Assembly (NCBI RefSeq): GCF_000813125.1
Contig: NZ_BASE01000044.1
Coordinates: 62,001 to 126,000 of the forward strand
From: Mesobacillus selenatarsenatis SF-1
GTDB taxonomy: Bacteria; Bacillota; Bacilli; Bacillales; Cytobacillaceae
Direction: 5' to 3'
DNA: 64,000 nucleotides
Part shown: positions 22,985 to 33,850 of the stretch, one piece after another
Layout: every line of letters starts with the position of its first letter
Position numbering within the stretch: the stretch's first letter is position 1
Program-made: the position numbers and the translations under genes
The notes under the pieces: generated by a model
What the model saw: only the letters and a program-made list of their open reading frames with translations
What the model was told of the DNA's origin: nothing
Databases searched by the model: none

Positions 22985-23581
22985 TTATTTTTCCAAAATT
23001 ACCTGGATCACATGACCGGTCCCGGTATGCAATTGACCTTCAATTCGTTCCTGTTCTCCGTAGAAGAAATGCAATACTTTATATCCTTTCACCCATTGTA
23101 ACAGGTCTGCTGGATCGTAAAGCATATCCACTGTTCTTGGCCCGCCTGTTTCATATTGGACCTGGTCCTCTGAATATACTTCAAGCATCACTATGCCACC
23201 TGGTTTTACAGCCGATACTAATTTATCATACACAGTCTTTTGGTCTTGTTTAGCAAAATGGCCAAAAACCATGATCGCTGCGTCGAATTCAGCACTTGGT
23301 ACTGAATCGTGAATTAAATCTTTCTGTTCAGTCTTGATTTTCACCCCATTGTTTTCAGCCAAGGCTTCAGTTTTCTTCAACCCATTCAGCGCATAGTCAT
23401 AAGCTGTGACATCTAGACCTTTTTTCGCAAGGTAGACAGCATTCCTGCCTTCTCCTTCCGCGAAACATACAACCTTCCGCCCCTTTTCCAGCCTGTGTGC
23501 CTGGTTCTTTATAAATAGGTTTGGTTCCTCACCATACACATATTGTTCAGACCCAAAACGTTCATTCCACGGATTGCCCAT
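22985..23581 (-). CDS. TehB-like class I SAM methyltransferase
   Basis: 198 residues from the ATG at 23581 (AAGGAGGGG upstream). Motif I is V-C-F-A-E-G-E-G-R-N-A-V-Y-L-A, then L-D-V-T-A-Y-D-Y, and ..V-K-P-G-G-I-V-M-L-E. The E-G-E-G-R-N-A motif is characteristic of the TehB/tellurite-resistance-like group, whose members methylate Te/Se oxyanions or small molecules. It is divergent from the UGA-containing thioredoxin gene, with 108 bp between starts. A selenium role is a guess from context. Confidence 0.8.
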   Translation of the reverse strand: MGNPWNERFGSEQYVYGEEPNLFIKNQAHRLEKGRKVVCFAEGEGRNAVYLAKKGLDVTAYDYALNGLKKTEALAENNGVKIKTEQKDLIHDSVPSAEFDAAIMVFGHFAKQDQKTVYDKLVSAVKPGGIVMLEVYSEDQVQYETGGPRTVDMLYDPADLLQWVKGYKVLHFFYGEQERIEGQLHTGTGHVIQVILEK

Positions 23582-23689
23582 TCTATCACCCCTCCTTATT
23601 ATACCCATTACCCTTTTTATAGTATGATTACTATGCATAAGGCTATTCTATTTTCAAATGGGTATCAATAAGATAAGGAGGTATATTTA

Positions 23690-24019
23690 ATGAGAGAACT
23701 AACGACAATGGATGAAGTTAAAAGCTTGATCAGTGACAATGAATTAAGCTTTATTTATGTATTGACCGACAGTTGAAGTGTCTGCCATGGTCTGCTTCCT
23801 CAGGTTGAGGAAGTAATGAAAGATTTCCCTAAAATCGAAACCGGCTTAGTAAATGCTGGCAAGGTCGAAGAAATCGCCGGATTCTTGATGGCCTTCACAG
23901 TTCCCGTCCTTGTCCTCTATGCAGATGGACGTGAATATTTAAGAGAAGCCAGGATTGTACAGGTTGAGAAGTTAAGGGATGATATTACTAAAATATACGA
24001 AGGTTTTTTCGGAGAATGA
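23690..24019 (+). CDS. Thioredoxin-like protein with in-frame UGA (predicted selenocysteine in a U-S-V-C motif)
   Basis: Read through the TGA at 23774-23776, this frame gives 109 residues of a complete small thioredoxin-fold protein: M-R-E-L-T-T-M-D-E-V... then T-D-S-U29-S-V-C32-H-G-L-L-P, the cis-proline V-P-V-L-V-L-Y at about 75, and a C-terminal helix. Bacillus homologues I recall carry Cys in the same C-x-x-C place. The redox pair here would be a selenenylsulfide. AAGGAGG sits 10 bases before the ATG, so translation plainly starts upstream of the TGA. A perfect SECIS-like hairpin begins 18 nt after the TGA. An uncoupled restart (ATG at 23816) would lack the active site and makes little sense. 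Confidence 0.88.
23795..23813 (+). promoter_or_regulatory. Candidate bacterial SECIS hairpin in the thioredoxin-like gene
   Basis: A perfect 7-bp stem CTTCCTC/GAGGAAG encloses the loop AGGTT. The loop starts 26 nt after the UGA and begins A-G-G-T like the E. coli fdhF SECIS loop, which SelB recognises. Confidence 0.8.
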
Positions 24020-24021
24020 TC

Positions 24022-24049
24022 AGGAGCTTGGAATGACCAAGCTCTTTCT
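24022..24049 (+). terminator. Likely terminator of the thioredoxin-like gene
   Basis: GAGCTTGG pairs with CCAAGCTC followed by TTTCTC; it overlaps the stop region. Confidence 0.55.
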
Positions 24050-24349
24050 CATTCAGGTAAGTTAAGAAAGTCTTCATATATAATTTCCCGTCAGATGAAT
24101 ATCCGGAGATCTTTGTTATATCGCTTTGGGCATCTTCAACATCTGATAAATGGGTCCAGAACTTCCTATTATCGCTAGTTAAAATCTTTGCATTATACTT
24201 GTTATGATTGACTTCTAAAATGACCTTCGCAATTTCCGCTTCATGGTTTTCTCAGATGAATACTGTCTTGTATGTATTATTTCCTTTTGAAGAGTAGTCC
24301 CCCATTAACCATGTTGCATTTCTAAAGGTTACAGGCTCCGGTTTTCGGG
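24050..24349 (-). pseudogene. Degenerate ORF, unknown family, with in-frame TGA
   Basis: The minus-strand frame reads ..R-N-A-T-W-L-M-G-D-Y-S-S-K-G-N-N-T-Y-K-T-V-F-I, then TGA (24252-24254), then E-N-H-E-A-E-I-A-K-V-I-L-E and about 60 more protein-like residues. Upstream there is another stop (TAA) and a run of eight G, and no ribosome site with a start. No convincing SECIS hairpin follows this TGA. I read it as a decayed gene, not as a third selenoprotein. 24350-24500 holds only GC-rich intergenic sequence without a recognised gene. Confidence 0.4.
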
Positions 24350-24542
24350 ATGCTGACTGTTCAAAGCCAGCCCCCCCCTCTTATCCACCAAACGCGGGTC
24401 TCAGAACGTAGATTTCCTCTAATTATGTAATTCGTCATTCAAATTACTCCACCCTTTATTTTCCATGAAAATATAAGTATCAATTAGTCAGGACTATGCA
24501 AAATAATCAATGGACCAACTTCCTTTAATAAGGAGAAAAACA

Positions 24543-25082
24543 ATGAATATAGAAACGATAAGGAGTGCGATCATGGGAATTTTAAGCGGGAATCCTAAAG
24601 ATGAACCAATGCATTATGGTGAGGTTTATGGCACGTGGAGCCATCTTTCCGTCAATCACGGATTGATTGCTGCATACCAGACGTTTATCAATCATATTGG
24701 TGATGAGGATCTCAAAAAACTTGTTCAAGAAGCCATTGAAGCGATGCAGGAAGAAAACAAGCAGGTTGAGGAATTACTAAAAACAAATGGAATTGGGCTT
24801 CCTCCTGCCCCCCCCGAACGCCCAGTTGCTCATCTGGAAGATATTCCACCGGGAGCAAGATTCAGTGACCCTGAAATTGCCGCTGCCGTTTCAAAGGATG
24901 TTGCAGAAGGCTTAGTAGCTGCCAGCACAATGATTGGCCAATCCATCAGGGAAGATATTGCTGTAATGTATGGCCAGTTCCATATGGCTAAAGCACAATT
25001 CGGGGCTAAGATGCTGAAACTGAATAAAACAAAGGGATGGTTAATCCCTCCTCCATTGCAAGTTAAATCTACAGAGAGTTAA
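24543..25082 (+). CDS. DUF3231 family protein (ferritin-like helical fold)
   Basis: 179 residues from the ATG at 24543 (AAGGAG upstream; the frame starts earlier without a ribosome site). Two long helical hairpins flank a Pro-rich linker (L-P-P-A-P-P-E-R-P-V). The ending K-G-W-L-I-P-P-P is typical of DUF3231. The family is widespread and multicopy in spore formers, with some relatives similar to CotF-like coat proteins. Single gene; function unknown. Confidence 0.8.
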   Translation: MNIETIRSAIMGILSGNPKDEPMHYGEVYGTWSHLSVNHGLIAAYQTFINHIGDEDLKKLVQEAIEAMQEENKQVEELLKTNGIGLPPAPPERPVAHLEDIPPGARFSDPEIAAAVSKDVAEGLVAASTMIGQSIREDIAVMYGQFHMAKAQFGAKMLKLNKTKGWLIPPPLQVKSTES

Positions 25083-25113
25083 ATAATAATATTATGTAAA
25101 CAGTTTTGAGAAG

Positions 25114-25150
25114 AAAAACAGCAGCTTCCCCTAGGGGGACTGCTGTTTTT
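25114..25150. terminator. Convergent terminator between the DUF3231 gene and selB
   Basis: AACAGCAG pairs with CTGCTGTT with an inner CCCC/GGGG, and A/T tails on both sides. Confidence 0.8.
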
Positions 25151-25186
25151 GATTGATTATGGAATCTGTACGAAGGATACTCTCGG

Positions 25187-25290
25187 GTTCGAAAAAAATC
25201 CCGTTGCATTCCTTCTAATTTGTCCAAAGTTCACTCATGTTCGGACAAAATCCCTTTGGTTTTCTTCTAATTTGTCCGAAACCTATACCC
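25187..25290. repeat. Two diverged 52-bp palindromic repeat units
   Basis: Two tandem copies (25187-25238 and 25239-25290) share GTTCG..ACAAAATCCC..T..CTTCTAATTTGTCC. The second forms a perfect 10-bp hairpin TTCGGACAAA/TTTGTCCGAA. The unit length equals that of the array at 55022-55625. A partial third copy may precede (25160-25186). Confidence 0.6.
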
Positions 25291-25339
25291 ATTGGACTAT
25301 GTGCAAGAATTGCACCGTTCAATAATCCATTTGATAGGA

Positions 25340-27223
25340 TTATTTCCGCCAAACCCTCTTGTTCTCAATTCTTCTTGTATATCCAAGTGAATCGAGACGC
25401 TCCAGGAAAGGAATCATGTATTTCCGCGATAACTCCACTGCTTCCTTAGCCTGCGGCACCTCAAATTCTTCTCCTGTATGATCCTTCAGCTTCTGGACTG
25501 ACTCAGCAAAATGAGCTCCGTACCAGGCATATTGATCATCAAGCAAGACAATCTCACCCTGGTCTTCAAGGAAGCGTTTCAACTCAACTGCTATGGAGTC
25601 CGGGATGCCGGCAGTTTTTATATAATCATTCAGGTAAGCAACTTTTAGTCCATCTGCCTTAAGTTCGTTAAGCATATTCTCTGTCCGCTTCACCCAGTTT
25701 TTCGGGACATGAGGAATGAAGTTTGCCAGGTAAATATACTGTTCCTTCCTGAGAAATAAGCCTTTGTTGATGCCATTATCGATAATAAATTCAAGCAAAG
25801 TTTTAGAAAATGATTTTTGAAGTGACTGAAGCAACTCGGCTTTGTTCATACCGGTTCTCATAGGGTTTTCATGATGGTAATCTTCCAGCCGGTCCTTGAT
25901 ATCCTCTTCAATGAGTTCAACAACTGAGATAAGGGCATATTCCTTTTTCGAAATCCGGACAAACTGGTCATCGTTCAGATTGGCCAAAATCGATCCTTCA
26001 TCCAGAGCAGTTCGCTTTATCAGTTCTTCGACAGATAAACTCTTCGCTTCATATAAAGCGGCATTAATTCGTTCAATTGGTGTACCTGTCTTCTTTTTCT
26101 CCAGCTCTTCTATTGTCTGCTGACCAAATCGATATTTATTTCCACGCGGGTCAATTACCCAACCGCCGCCAATCGTTTCCTGCGGACTAGGCCGACGGAC
26201 GATGAACCGGTCTCCGCGCTTTGTGACGATTTTTTCATCCAGACGAAGCTGGCAAAGGATTTCTCCATTGTCTTCCTTAAGTTCATTTCGATCAAAAAAG
26301 ACAATCCGTCCCATTACTTCGGCGGTACCGATATGGCACTTTATTGGCGTCCTTTGTTTTACCAAGTGCTCGAGGTCCTCGACAACTCTGATTGCGACAT
26401 CTATCGTATTCGTTACAATAAAATGTTCAGAGGAAACAAGGACCTCCCCACGTTCAAGATCATCCTTCGAAACGCCCGATAGATTGATGGCGGCTCGCTG
26501 CCCTGCGAAAGCCGTTTTTGCTGGCTTATGATGCACCTGCAATTGACGTGCTCTCACTTCAAGTCCGGAAGGCAAGACTTTTAAAAGCTGGCCCTCTTCG
26601 ACCGTCCCTTCGTAAACAGTACCTCTGACAACGGTACCTTGTCCCTTAACCGTAAATACCTGATCAATCGGCAGTCGGAAGGCTCCTTTTGCATCACGCA
26701 TTTCTTGCTCTTTCAGCGTTTCTATAACCAATTCTTTTAATTCATTGATTCCTTTTTTAGATAAACTATCGACCATCATAAAGGGGGCATTCTCAAAGAC
26801 TGTCCCTTCAAGCTCACTTAAGATATCGTCTTTAACAAGTTCAACGAATTCTTCTTCAACTCTGTCAATCTTTGTGATCGCAATAATACCTGATCCTATT
26901 CCGAGAAAACCTAATATATCAAGATGTTCCCTCGTTTGAGGCATAACACCTTCATCGGCAGCAACCACCAGTACTACAAGGTCAATTCCCGCAACGCCAG
27001 CGATCATTTGGCGGATAAAGCGCTCATGACCTGGGACATCGACAACGGAAATTTGCAGTTCCTCATCCTCATATAATGGTGCAAAGCCAAGTTCAATTGA
27101 AATTTGCCGCTCTTTTTCTTCTTTCAGGCGATCTGTATCCACGTTTGTCAACGCCTTGGTCAGCGACGTTTTCCCGTGGTCAATATGCCCTGCCATTCCA
27201 ATGGTAAAATACCTCTTGCTCAA
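25340..27223 (-). CDS. selB: Selenocysteine-specific translation elongation factor SelB
   Basis: 627 residues. GTPase domain: G1 G-H-I-D-H-G-K-T-S-L, the switch I region E-K-E-R-Q-I-S-I-E-L-G-F (typical for SelB), G3 D-V-P-G-H-E, G4 T-K-I-D. Beta-barrel domains II and III follow (about 170-370), then the C-terminal winged-helix array (about 400-627) that binds the SECIS hairpin. SelB delivers Sec-tRNA-Sec to UGA codons next to a SECIS. Start TTG with AGAGGG upstream. Its presence shows that the organism can decode UGA as Sec. No selA lies next to it, an unusual separation. Confidence 0.95.
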   Translation of the reverse strand: MSKRYFTIGMAGHIDHGKTSLTKALTNVDTDRLKEEKERQISIELGFAPLYEDEELQISVVDVPGHERFIRQMIAGVAGIDLVVLVVAADEGVMPQTREHLDILGFLGIGSGIIAITKIDRVEEEFVELVKDDILSELEGTVFENAPFMMVDSLSKKGINELKELVIETLKEQEMRDAKGAFRLPIDQVFTVKGQGTVVRGTVYEGTVEEGQLLKVLPSGLEVRARQLQVHHKPAKTAFAGQRAAINLSGVSKDDLERGEVLVSSEHFIVTNTIDVAIRVVEDLEHLVKQRTPIKCHIGTAEVMGRIVFFDRNELKEDNGEILCQLRLDEKIVTKRGDRFIVRRPSPQETIGGGWVIDPRGNKYRFGQQTIEELEKKKTGTPIERINAALYEAKSLSVEELIKRTALDEGSILANLNDDQFVRISKKEYALISVVELIEEDIKDRLEDYHHENPMRTGMNKAELLQSLQKSFSKTLLEFIIDNGINKGLFLRKEQYIYLANFIPHVPKNWVKRTENMLNELKADGLKVAYLNDYIKTAGIPDSIAVELKRFLEDQGEIVLLDDQYAWYGAHFAESVQKLKDHTGEEFEVPQAKEAVELSRKYMIPFLERLDSLGYTRRIENKRVWRK

Positions 27224-27487
27224 AAGCTGACACCCTCTTTTATTATGTATAAAATAACTCTAACTTTAAAAACAAAATAGTTCAAGCAACGAAAATTAGA
27301 CAATTATATTTCTTCAAATTCTTGCTAAAAGCTCAGAATAATCGTCCAGTCAAAAATTTACCTTCTGTCCATAGTTTTTTCATAATTACATCTTAATAAG
27401 ACGAAATAATTTTTCAGGGAGTGAAGAAAACGAGTGCCAATCAAAGCCATTATTGAAGGGTCAAGCATCTTGAAGTCAAGACAACAT

Positions 27488-27586
27488 TTACTGATATCGC
27501 TGTGAATATCCAGGCGCTCCTTTAAATTCTGGTTGCCCTGGATGCCAAACTGGATATTCTATAAAATCCCGCATTTTGCCCAACAT
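27488..27586 (-). CDS. Possible 32-residue ORF downstream of hutG terminator
   Basis: The frame M-L-G-K-M-R-D-F-I-E-Y-P-V-W-H-P-G-Q-P-E ends G-Y-S-Q-R-Y-Q. The composition (Tyr, Pro, Gly, Gln) recalls small coat peptides, but AAGG is only 2 bases from the ATG. Weak support. The rest of 27224-27591 has no recognisable gene or RNA; a tRNA-Sec gene was specifically looked for there and not found. Confidence 0.25.
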   Translation of the reverse strand: MLGKMRDFIEYPVWHPGQPEFKGAPGYSQRYQ

Positions 27587-27591
27587 TACCT

Positions 27592-27634
27592 TAAAAAAAT
27601 CAGCCTGCAGACAAATAGAATGGTCTGCAGGCTG
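27592..27634 (-). terminator. Terminator of the hut operon
   Basis: CAGCCTGCAGAC pairs perfectly with GTCTGCAGGCTG (10-nt loop), followed on the minus strand by TTTTTTT. Confidence 0.9.
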
Positions 27635-27647
27635 GTTAGTATGAGTA

Positions 27648-29877
<2,230 letters not shown>

Positions 29878-29940
29878 TTAAGTTGTTGCAAAACGGGCCA
29901 TGTTTGGTTTCTATCAGTCCAAACACCGTCTCTTTACATT

Positions 29941-31602
29941 TTAAGGGAGCATTGGGATGTCGACGCCTTTTTCTTTCGCTGTTTCAATGGCTTTATCATA
30001 GCCAGCATCTGCGTGGCGGGCTACTCCCATGCCTGGGTCTGTAGTCAGTACTCTTCTAAGTCTTTCTTCAGCAAGGTCTGTGCCATCTGCCACTACGACC
30101 ATTCCTGCGTGAAGGGAATATCCCATGCCAACTCCGCCGCCATGATGGACAGAGATCCAGGATCCCCCAGCTGCGACGTTGACTAGTGCATTGAGAATTG
30201 CCCAGTCGCCGACTGCGTCGCTTCCATCTTTCATTGCTTCTGTTTCGCGATTTGGAGAGGCAACGGACCCACTATCTAAATGGTCGCGTCCAATTACGAT
30301 CGGCGCTTTCAATTCACCTTTTCGAACGAGTTCATTGATTGCCAATCCCATTTTCACTCGCTCACCATATCCAAGCCAGCAAATCCGTGAAGGCAGACCC
30401 TGGAATTCCACTTTTTCCTGGGCCATGTCAATCCAGCGCTGAAGGGCTTCATTTTCCGGAAAAAGCTCCTTGATCAGTTCATCTGTCCGGTGGATATCAG
30501 CCGGGTCTCCTGATAAAGCTGCCCAGCGGAACGGTCCTTTTCCTTCACAGAACAGGGGCCTGATATAAGCAGGAACAAAACCAGGGAAATCGAAAGCATG
30601 CTCCTCCCCATGATCCTTGGCAACCTGACGGATATTATTGCCGTAATCAAAGGTCACAGCACCTCTCCTCTGGAATTCAAGCATGGATGCGACATGCTTA
30701 GCCATTGAGAAAGATGATTGCTTTACATACTCTTCAGGATTTTCCACACGAAGTTTAGCTGCTTCTTCCAAAGTAAGACCAACCGGAATATATCCGTTTA
30801 GCGGGTCATGTGCAGAAGTCTGGTCCGTTACAATATCAACTTTAAAATTCCTGGACAATAATTCAAGATGGATTTCGGCTGCATTTCCGACCAGACCGAT
30901 TGATAGGGCTTCTCCTTTATGCTTGGCTTCCTTAGCCCACTCAATGGCTTCATCGATTGAATGTGTCATCCGGTCGCAATATCGGGTATCAATTCGCTTT
31001 TTGATCCGTTCTGGATCAACTTCAACTGCTATACACACCCCATCGTTCATCGTGACCGCGAGAGGCTGCGCTCCACCCATGCCGCCAAGCCCTGCTGTCA
31101 ACGTAATTGTATTTTTCAAGGTACCTCCAAAGTGCTGTCTCGCAACCTCGGCAAATGTTTCATATGTCCCCTGCAGGATTCCCTGAGAACCAATGTAAAT
31201 CCAGCTCCCCGCAGTCATTTGGCCGTACATCATCAAGCCTTTTTTATCGAGTTCGTGAAAATGGTCCCAATTCGCCCATTTAGGAACTAATACGGAGTTC
31301 GATATTAACACTCTTGGTGCAGCCTTGTGCGTTTTGAATACAGCCACAGGTTTGCCAGACTGAACGAGCATTGTCTCATCATTTTCCAGCCTGCGCAGCG
31401 TATCAACAATTGCGTCGAATGCCTCCCAGTTCCGTGCCGCTTTGCCAATTCCACCGTATACAACTAGATCCTCCGGCTTTTCAGCGACCTCTGGATCAAG
31501 ATTGTTATAGAGCATTCTTAACGCAGCTTCTTGCTCCCAGCCTTTACATTCCAGTTCAAGACCCTTTTTTGCTTTAATATTTCGCTTTGCTTCGATTGCC
31601 AT
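29941..31602 (-). CDS. hutU: Urocanate hydratase
   Basis: 553 residues, normal urocanase length. NAD-binding region [11 protein letters not shown], the conserved [13 protein letters not shown], and [14 protein letters not shown] near the catalytic cysteine. It hydrates urocanate to 4-imidazolone-5-propanoate using tightly bound NAD+. The ATG at 31602 has GAGGAG upstream and lies 29 bp after hutH. Confidence 0.96.
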   Translation of the reverse strand: MAIEAKRNIKAKKGLELECKGWEQEAALRMLYNNLDPEVAEKPEDLVVYGGIGKAARNWEAFDAIVDTLRRLENDETMLVQSGKPVAVFKTHKAAPRVLISNSVLVPKWANWDHFHELDKKGLMMYGQMTAGSWIYIGSQGILQGTYETFAEVARQHFGGTLKNTITLTAGLGGMGGAQPLAVTMNDGVCIAVEVDPERIKKRIDTRYCDRMTHSIDEAIEWAKEAKHKGEALSIGLVGNAAEIHLELLSRNFKVDIVTDQTSAHDPLNGYIPVGLTLEEAAKLRVENPEEYVKQSSFSMAKHVASMLEFQRRGAVTFDYGNNIRQVAKDHGEEHAFDFPGFVPAYIRPLFCEGKGPFRWAALSGDPADIHRTDELIKELFPENEALQRWIDMAQEKVEFQGLPSRICWLGYGERVKMGLAINELVRKGELKAPIVIGRDHLDSGSVASPNRETEAMKDGSDAVGDWAILNALVNVAAGGSWISVHHGGGVGMGYSLHAGMVVVADGTDLAEERLRRVLTTDPGMGVARHADAGYDKAIETAKEKGVDIPMLP

Positions 31603-31631
31603 TGTTTCCACACTCCTCAATTTTTAAGTTT

Positions 31632-33152
31632 TTAAACCAGGCTCTCCTGATTTTTTATAGCTGTCCACTGGCGTCTATTTTTTTTTAGCCATTCTGCAAG
31701 TCTTTCAATATCTTCAGAGAAAATTCGGTCCTCAGTAATAGAAGGAACTATTTTTCTTGCTTCCTCGTAGAAGCTCCTTGTTTTAGGTGCCATTTTTTCT
31801 ATACCACGATATTGGACTGCTTGAAGGGCGCAAATACATTCAATTGCCAGAACACGTCTGACGTTCTGGATGATACTGTGTGCATGTCGGGCAGCAATCG
31901 TTCCCATGCTCACATGATCCTCCTGATTGGCAGAGGATGGGATGGAATCCACACTTGCAGGATGAGCGAGAGTCTTATTTTCAGAAACTAGTGACGCAGC
32001 ACTGTATTGCATGATCATCGCACCAGATTGAAGTCCCGGTTGTGGACTTAAGAATGGGGGCAGATCATTTAATTGTGGGTTTACCAGTCTTTCAATCCTT
32101 CTTTCAGAGATACTGGCAAATTCAGCAACAGCTATTTTCATGAAATCCATCGCGATTGCAATTGGCTGGCCGTGGAAATTACCTCCCGAAATGACGGTTT
32201 CTCCCCCGTCAAAAATGAGCGGATTATCCGTAGCTGCATTCATTTCGATCTCTAGCTTTTCTTTTACATAATCAAGAGCTTGCCATGAGGCCCCATGTAC
32301 CTGAGGAATACATCTTAATGAATAAGCGTCCTGGACCCTTTTTTCGCCCTGGCGAGTCGTCAGGTTGCTGCCAGCCAGTAAATTTCTCATGCGCTCCGCT
32401 ACATCCATTTGCTGCTGGTAGCCGCGCGCTTCATGAATCGCGGGATGGAATGCATCAATGACACCTTCTAGGCCTTCCATTGTAAGGGCGGCAATCCATT
32501 CTGATTGATTTGCCAGATCATTTGCTTCAATCCAGTTGACAACACCCATTGCCGTCATTGCCTGGGTCCCATTAATCAGGGCAAGGCCCTCTTTTGCCTG
32601 TAATACAATTGGCTCAAGACCTTCTTTGTTATATGCCTCTTCTGTTGCACAAACCCTTCCCTCATAAAAAACTTTGCCCTCACCTAACAGTACTAGTGCC
32701 AAATGCGATAGTGGCGCTAAATCACCCGAAGCGCCAAGCGAGCCTTGCTGCGGGACAACCGGGTGGATCTGCAGGTTAAGCAATTCCTTCAGCCTCTCAG
32801 CGATTACCGGCCTGATCCCGGAAAACCCTTTAATCAACGCATTGAGTCTGAGTAAGACCATGGCACGTGAAACGACCTCGGGAAATGGTTCTCCTACGCC
32901 GCATGCATGTGACCTGATCAGGTTTAACTGCAATGCATTGACATCCTGTTCATTAATGATGACATCACTGAACTTGCCGAATCCTGTATTGATTCCATAA
33001 ATCGTACGCTTGTCGGCAACGATTTTCTCTACTGCTTCCCTGCTTTCAGCAACCTTCTTCATACTATCGGGACTGATAGTGACTACCTCGTCGAGATAGC
33101 AAACCTGCCTGATTTGCTCTAATGTTAACGTTGCACCTGTTAAAACAACCAT
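31632..33152 (-). CDS. hutH: Histidine ammonia-lyase
   Basis: 506 residues. The MIO prosthetic group forms from A141-S142-G143 in [12 protein letters not shown]. It deaminates L-histidine to trans-urocanate. The ATG at 33152 follows GGAGG by 8 bases. Expression is gated by the hairpin and HutP target in the 100-bp hutP-hutH gap. Confidence 0.96.
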   Translation of the reverse strand: MVVLTGATLTLEQIRQVCYLDEVVTISPDSMKKVAESREAVEKIVADKRTIYGINTGFGKFSDVIINEQDVNALQLNLIRSHACGVGEPFPEVVSRAMVLLRLNALIKGFSGIRPVIAERLKELLNLQIHPVVPQQGSLGASGDLAPLSHLALVLLGEGKVFYEGRVCATEEAYNKEGLEPIVLQAKEGLALINGTQAMTAMGVVNWIEANDLANQSEWIAALTMEGLEGVIDAFHPAIHEARGYQQQMDVAERMRNLLAGSNLTTRQGEKRVQDAYSLRCIPQVHGASWQALDYVKEKLEIEMNAATDNPLIFDGGETVISGGNFHGQPIAIAMDFMKIAVAEFASISERRIERLVNPQLNDLPPFLSPQPGLQSGAMIMQYSAASLVSENKTLAHPASVDSIPSSANQEDHVSMGTIAARHAHSIIQNVRRVLAIECICALQAVQYRGIEKMAPKTRSFYEEARKIVPSITEDRIFSEDIERLAEWLKKNRRQWTAIKNQESLV

Positions 33153-33180
33153 TCTCGTAACCTCCAAATCTGTAGATAAA

Positions 33181-33242
33181 ATAAAAAGGAGACGACAATG
33201 GCATACTTAAACCATCATCGCCTCCTACTGACTAGTGGACTA
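33181..33242 (-). promoter_or_regulatory. HutP-controlled terminator in the hutP-hutH gap
   Basis: On the minus strand AGGAGGCGATGATGG pairs with CCATTGTCGTCTCCT, then TTTTTATTTT. Directly before it are three UAG triplets (33240-33242, 33232-33234, 33225-33227) at 7-8 nt spacing, the known HutP recognition pattern. Histidine-Mg-bound HutP would open the hairpin and allow hutH-hutG transcription. Confidence 0.8.
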
Positions 33243-33256
33243 TAGGCAATGTAACT

Positions 33257-33691
33257 TTATATATGATTGATTCCTAAACCAACCGTTTCGTGTTCAGATC
33301 CTTTTACAGGAGCGCCAATCGTTCCATAAAAAGCGACAGCAATCCATTCTCCTTCATCTTCATCTGTAAAAGGTGTTCCACGGACAACAGCAAAGCGAAG
33401 ACCTACAGTGCGGCTCATTTCACCAATTGAAAGATGACCTCGCGTGACCCCCTCCATCCCTTCCATGATCGCATGGTATAGTGCATGGGTTTCACGGTAT
33501 AAATTGGGATGTATGAGGCCATGGCGTTTGGCAGCTGTTTCCACTGCGGAAATAACTTTTTGCATGTTCATCGATCCTACTTTGCCAAGGCAATAGCTTA
33601 CTTCTTTTAAGGAATCCTGAAAGAAAGCCATTTCTTCCTCTGTAAAAGATGCAAGCAGGATCGCTGTTTTCCCAATCGCAATTTTGCTCAT
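33257..33691 (-). CDS. hutP: HutP, histidine-dependent RNA-binding antiterminator
   Basis: 144 residues, close to B. subtilis HutP over the whole length, including the metal/histidine-site region [13 protein letters not shown] and the C-terminal [17 protein letters not shown]. It forms a hexamer that binds L-histidine and Mg2+ and then the hut mRNA. First gene of the operon behind a strong SigA promoter. Confidence 0.96.
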   Translation of the reverse strand: MSKIAIGKTAILLASFTEEEMAFFQDSLKEVSYCLGKVGSMNMQKVISAVETAAKRHGLIHPNLYRETHALYHAIMEGMEGVTRGHLSIGEMSRTVGLRFAVVRGTPFTDEDEGEWIAVAFYGTIGAPVKGSEHETVGLGINHI

Positions 33692-33740
33692 GATTAACCC
33701 CGTTTTCTGAATTTTAACTATTGACTAATAACTTATATTA

Positions 33741-33769
33741 ATTTTATGTTTCCTTAATGCCATTGTCAA
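33741..33769 (-). promoter_or_regulatory. SigA promoter of the hut operon
   Basis: On the minus strand: TTGACA, 17 bp, TAAAAT, about 50 bp before the hutP ATG. No clear cre site was found. Confidence 0.8.
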
Positions 33770-33826
33770 CACATATGGTAAATTTTAGTATTCTAATATA
33801 GTAGTATGATAACTTGTTAAAGCATT

Positions 33827-33849
33827 GAAAAAGCGCCCTAAAGGCGCTT
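33827..33849 (-). terminator. Terminator of the 194-aa gene
   Basis: AAGCGCC pairs with GGCGCTT, and the minus strand continues TTTTC. Confidence 0.75.
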
Positions 33850-33850
33850 C

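Noticed and set aside
23816-24019. Independent 67-residue protein starting after the TGA of the thioredoxin-like gene
   Set aside because: It would lack the first strand, helix and active site of the fold and has no ribosome site; AAGGAGG lies before the longer frame at 23690.
24252-24254. Third selenocysteine codon
   Set aside because: No hairpin with a short loop lies 16-37 nt downstream, another stop interrupts the frame upstream, and no start with ribosome site is visible.
24330-24420. tRNA-Sec gene (TTCAAA anticodon-like loop near 24360)
   Set aside because: The flanking stem has a mismatch, there is no T-arm sequence, and no 8-bp acceptor stem with 3' CCA can be drawn.
30683-31186. 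167-residue + strand ORF inside hutU
   Set aside because: Antisense shadow of the urocanase gene with Ser/Pro/Cys-rich unnatural composition.
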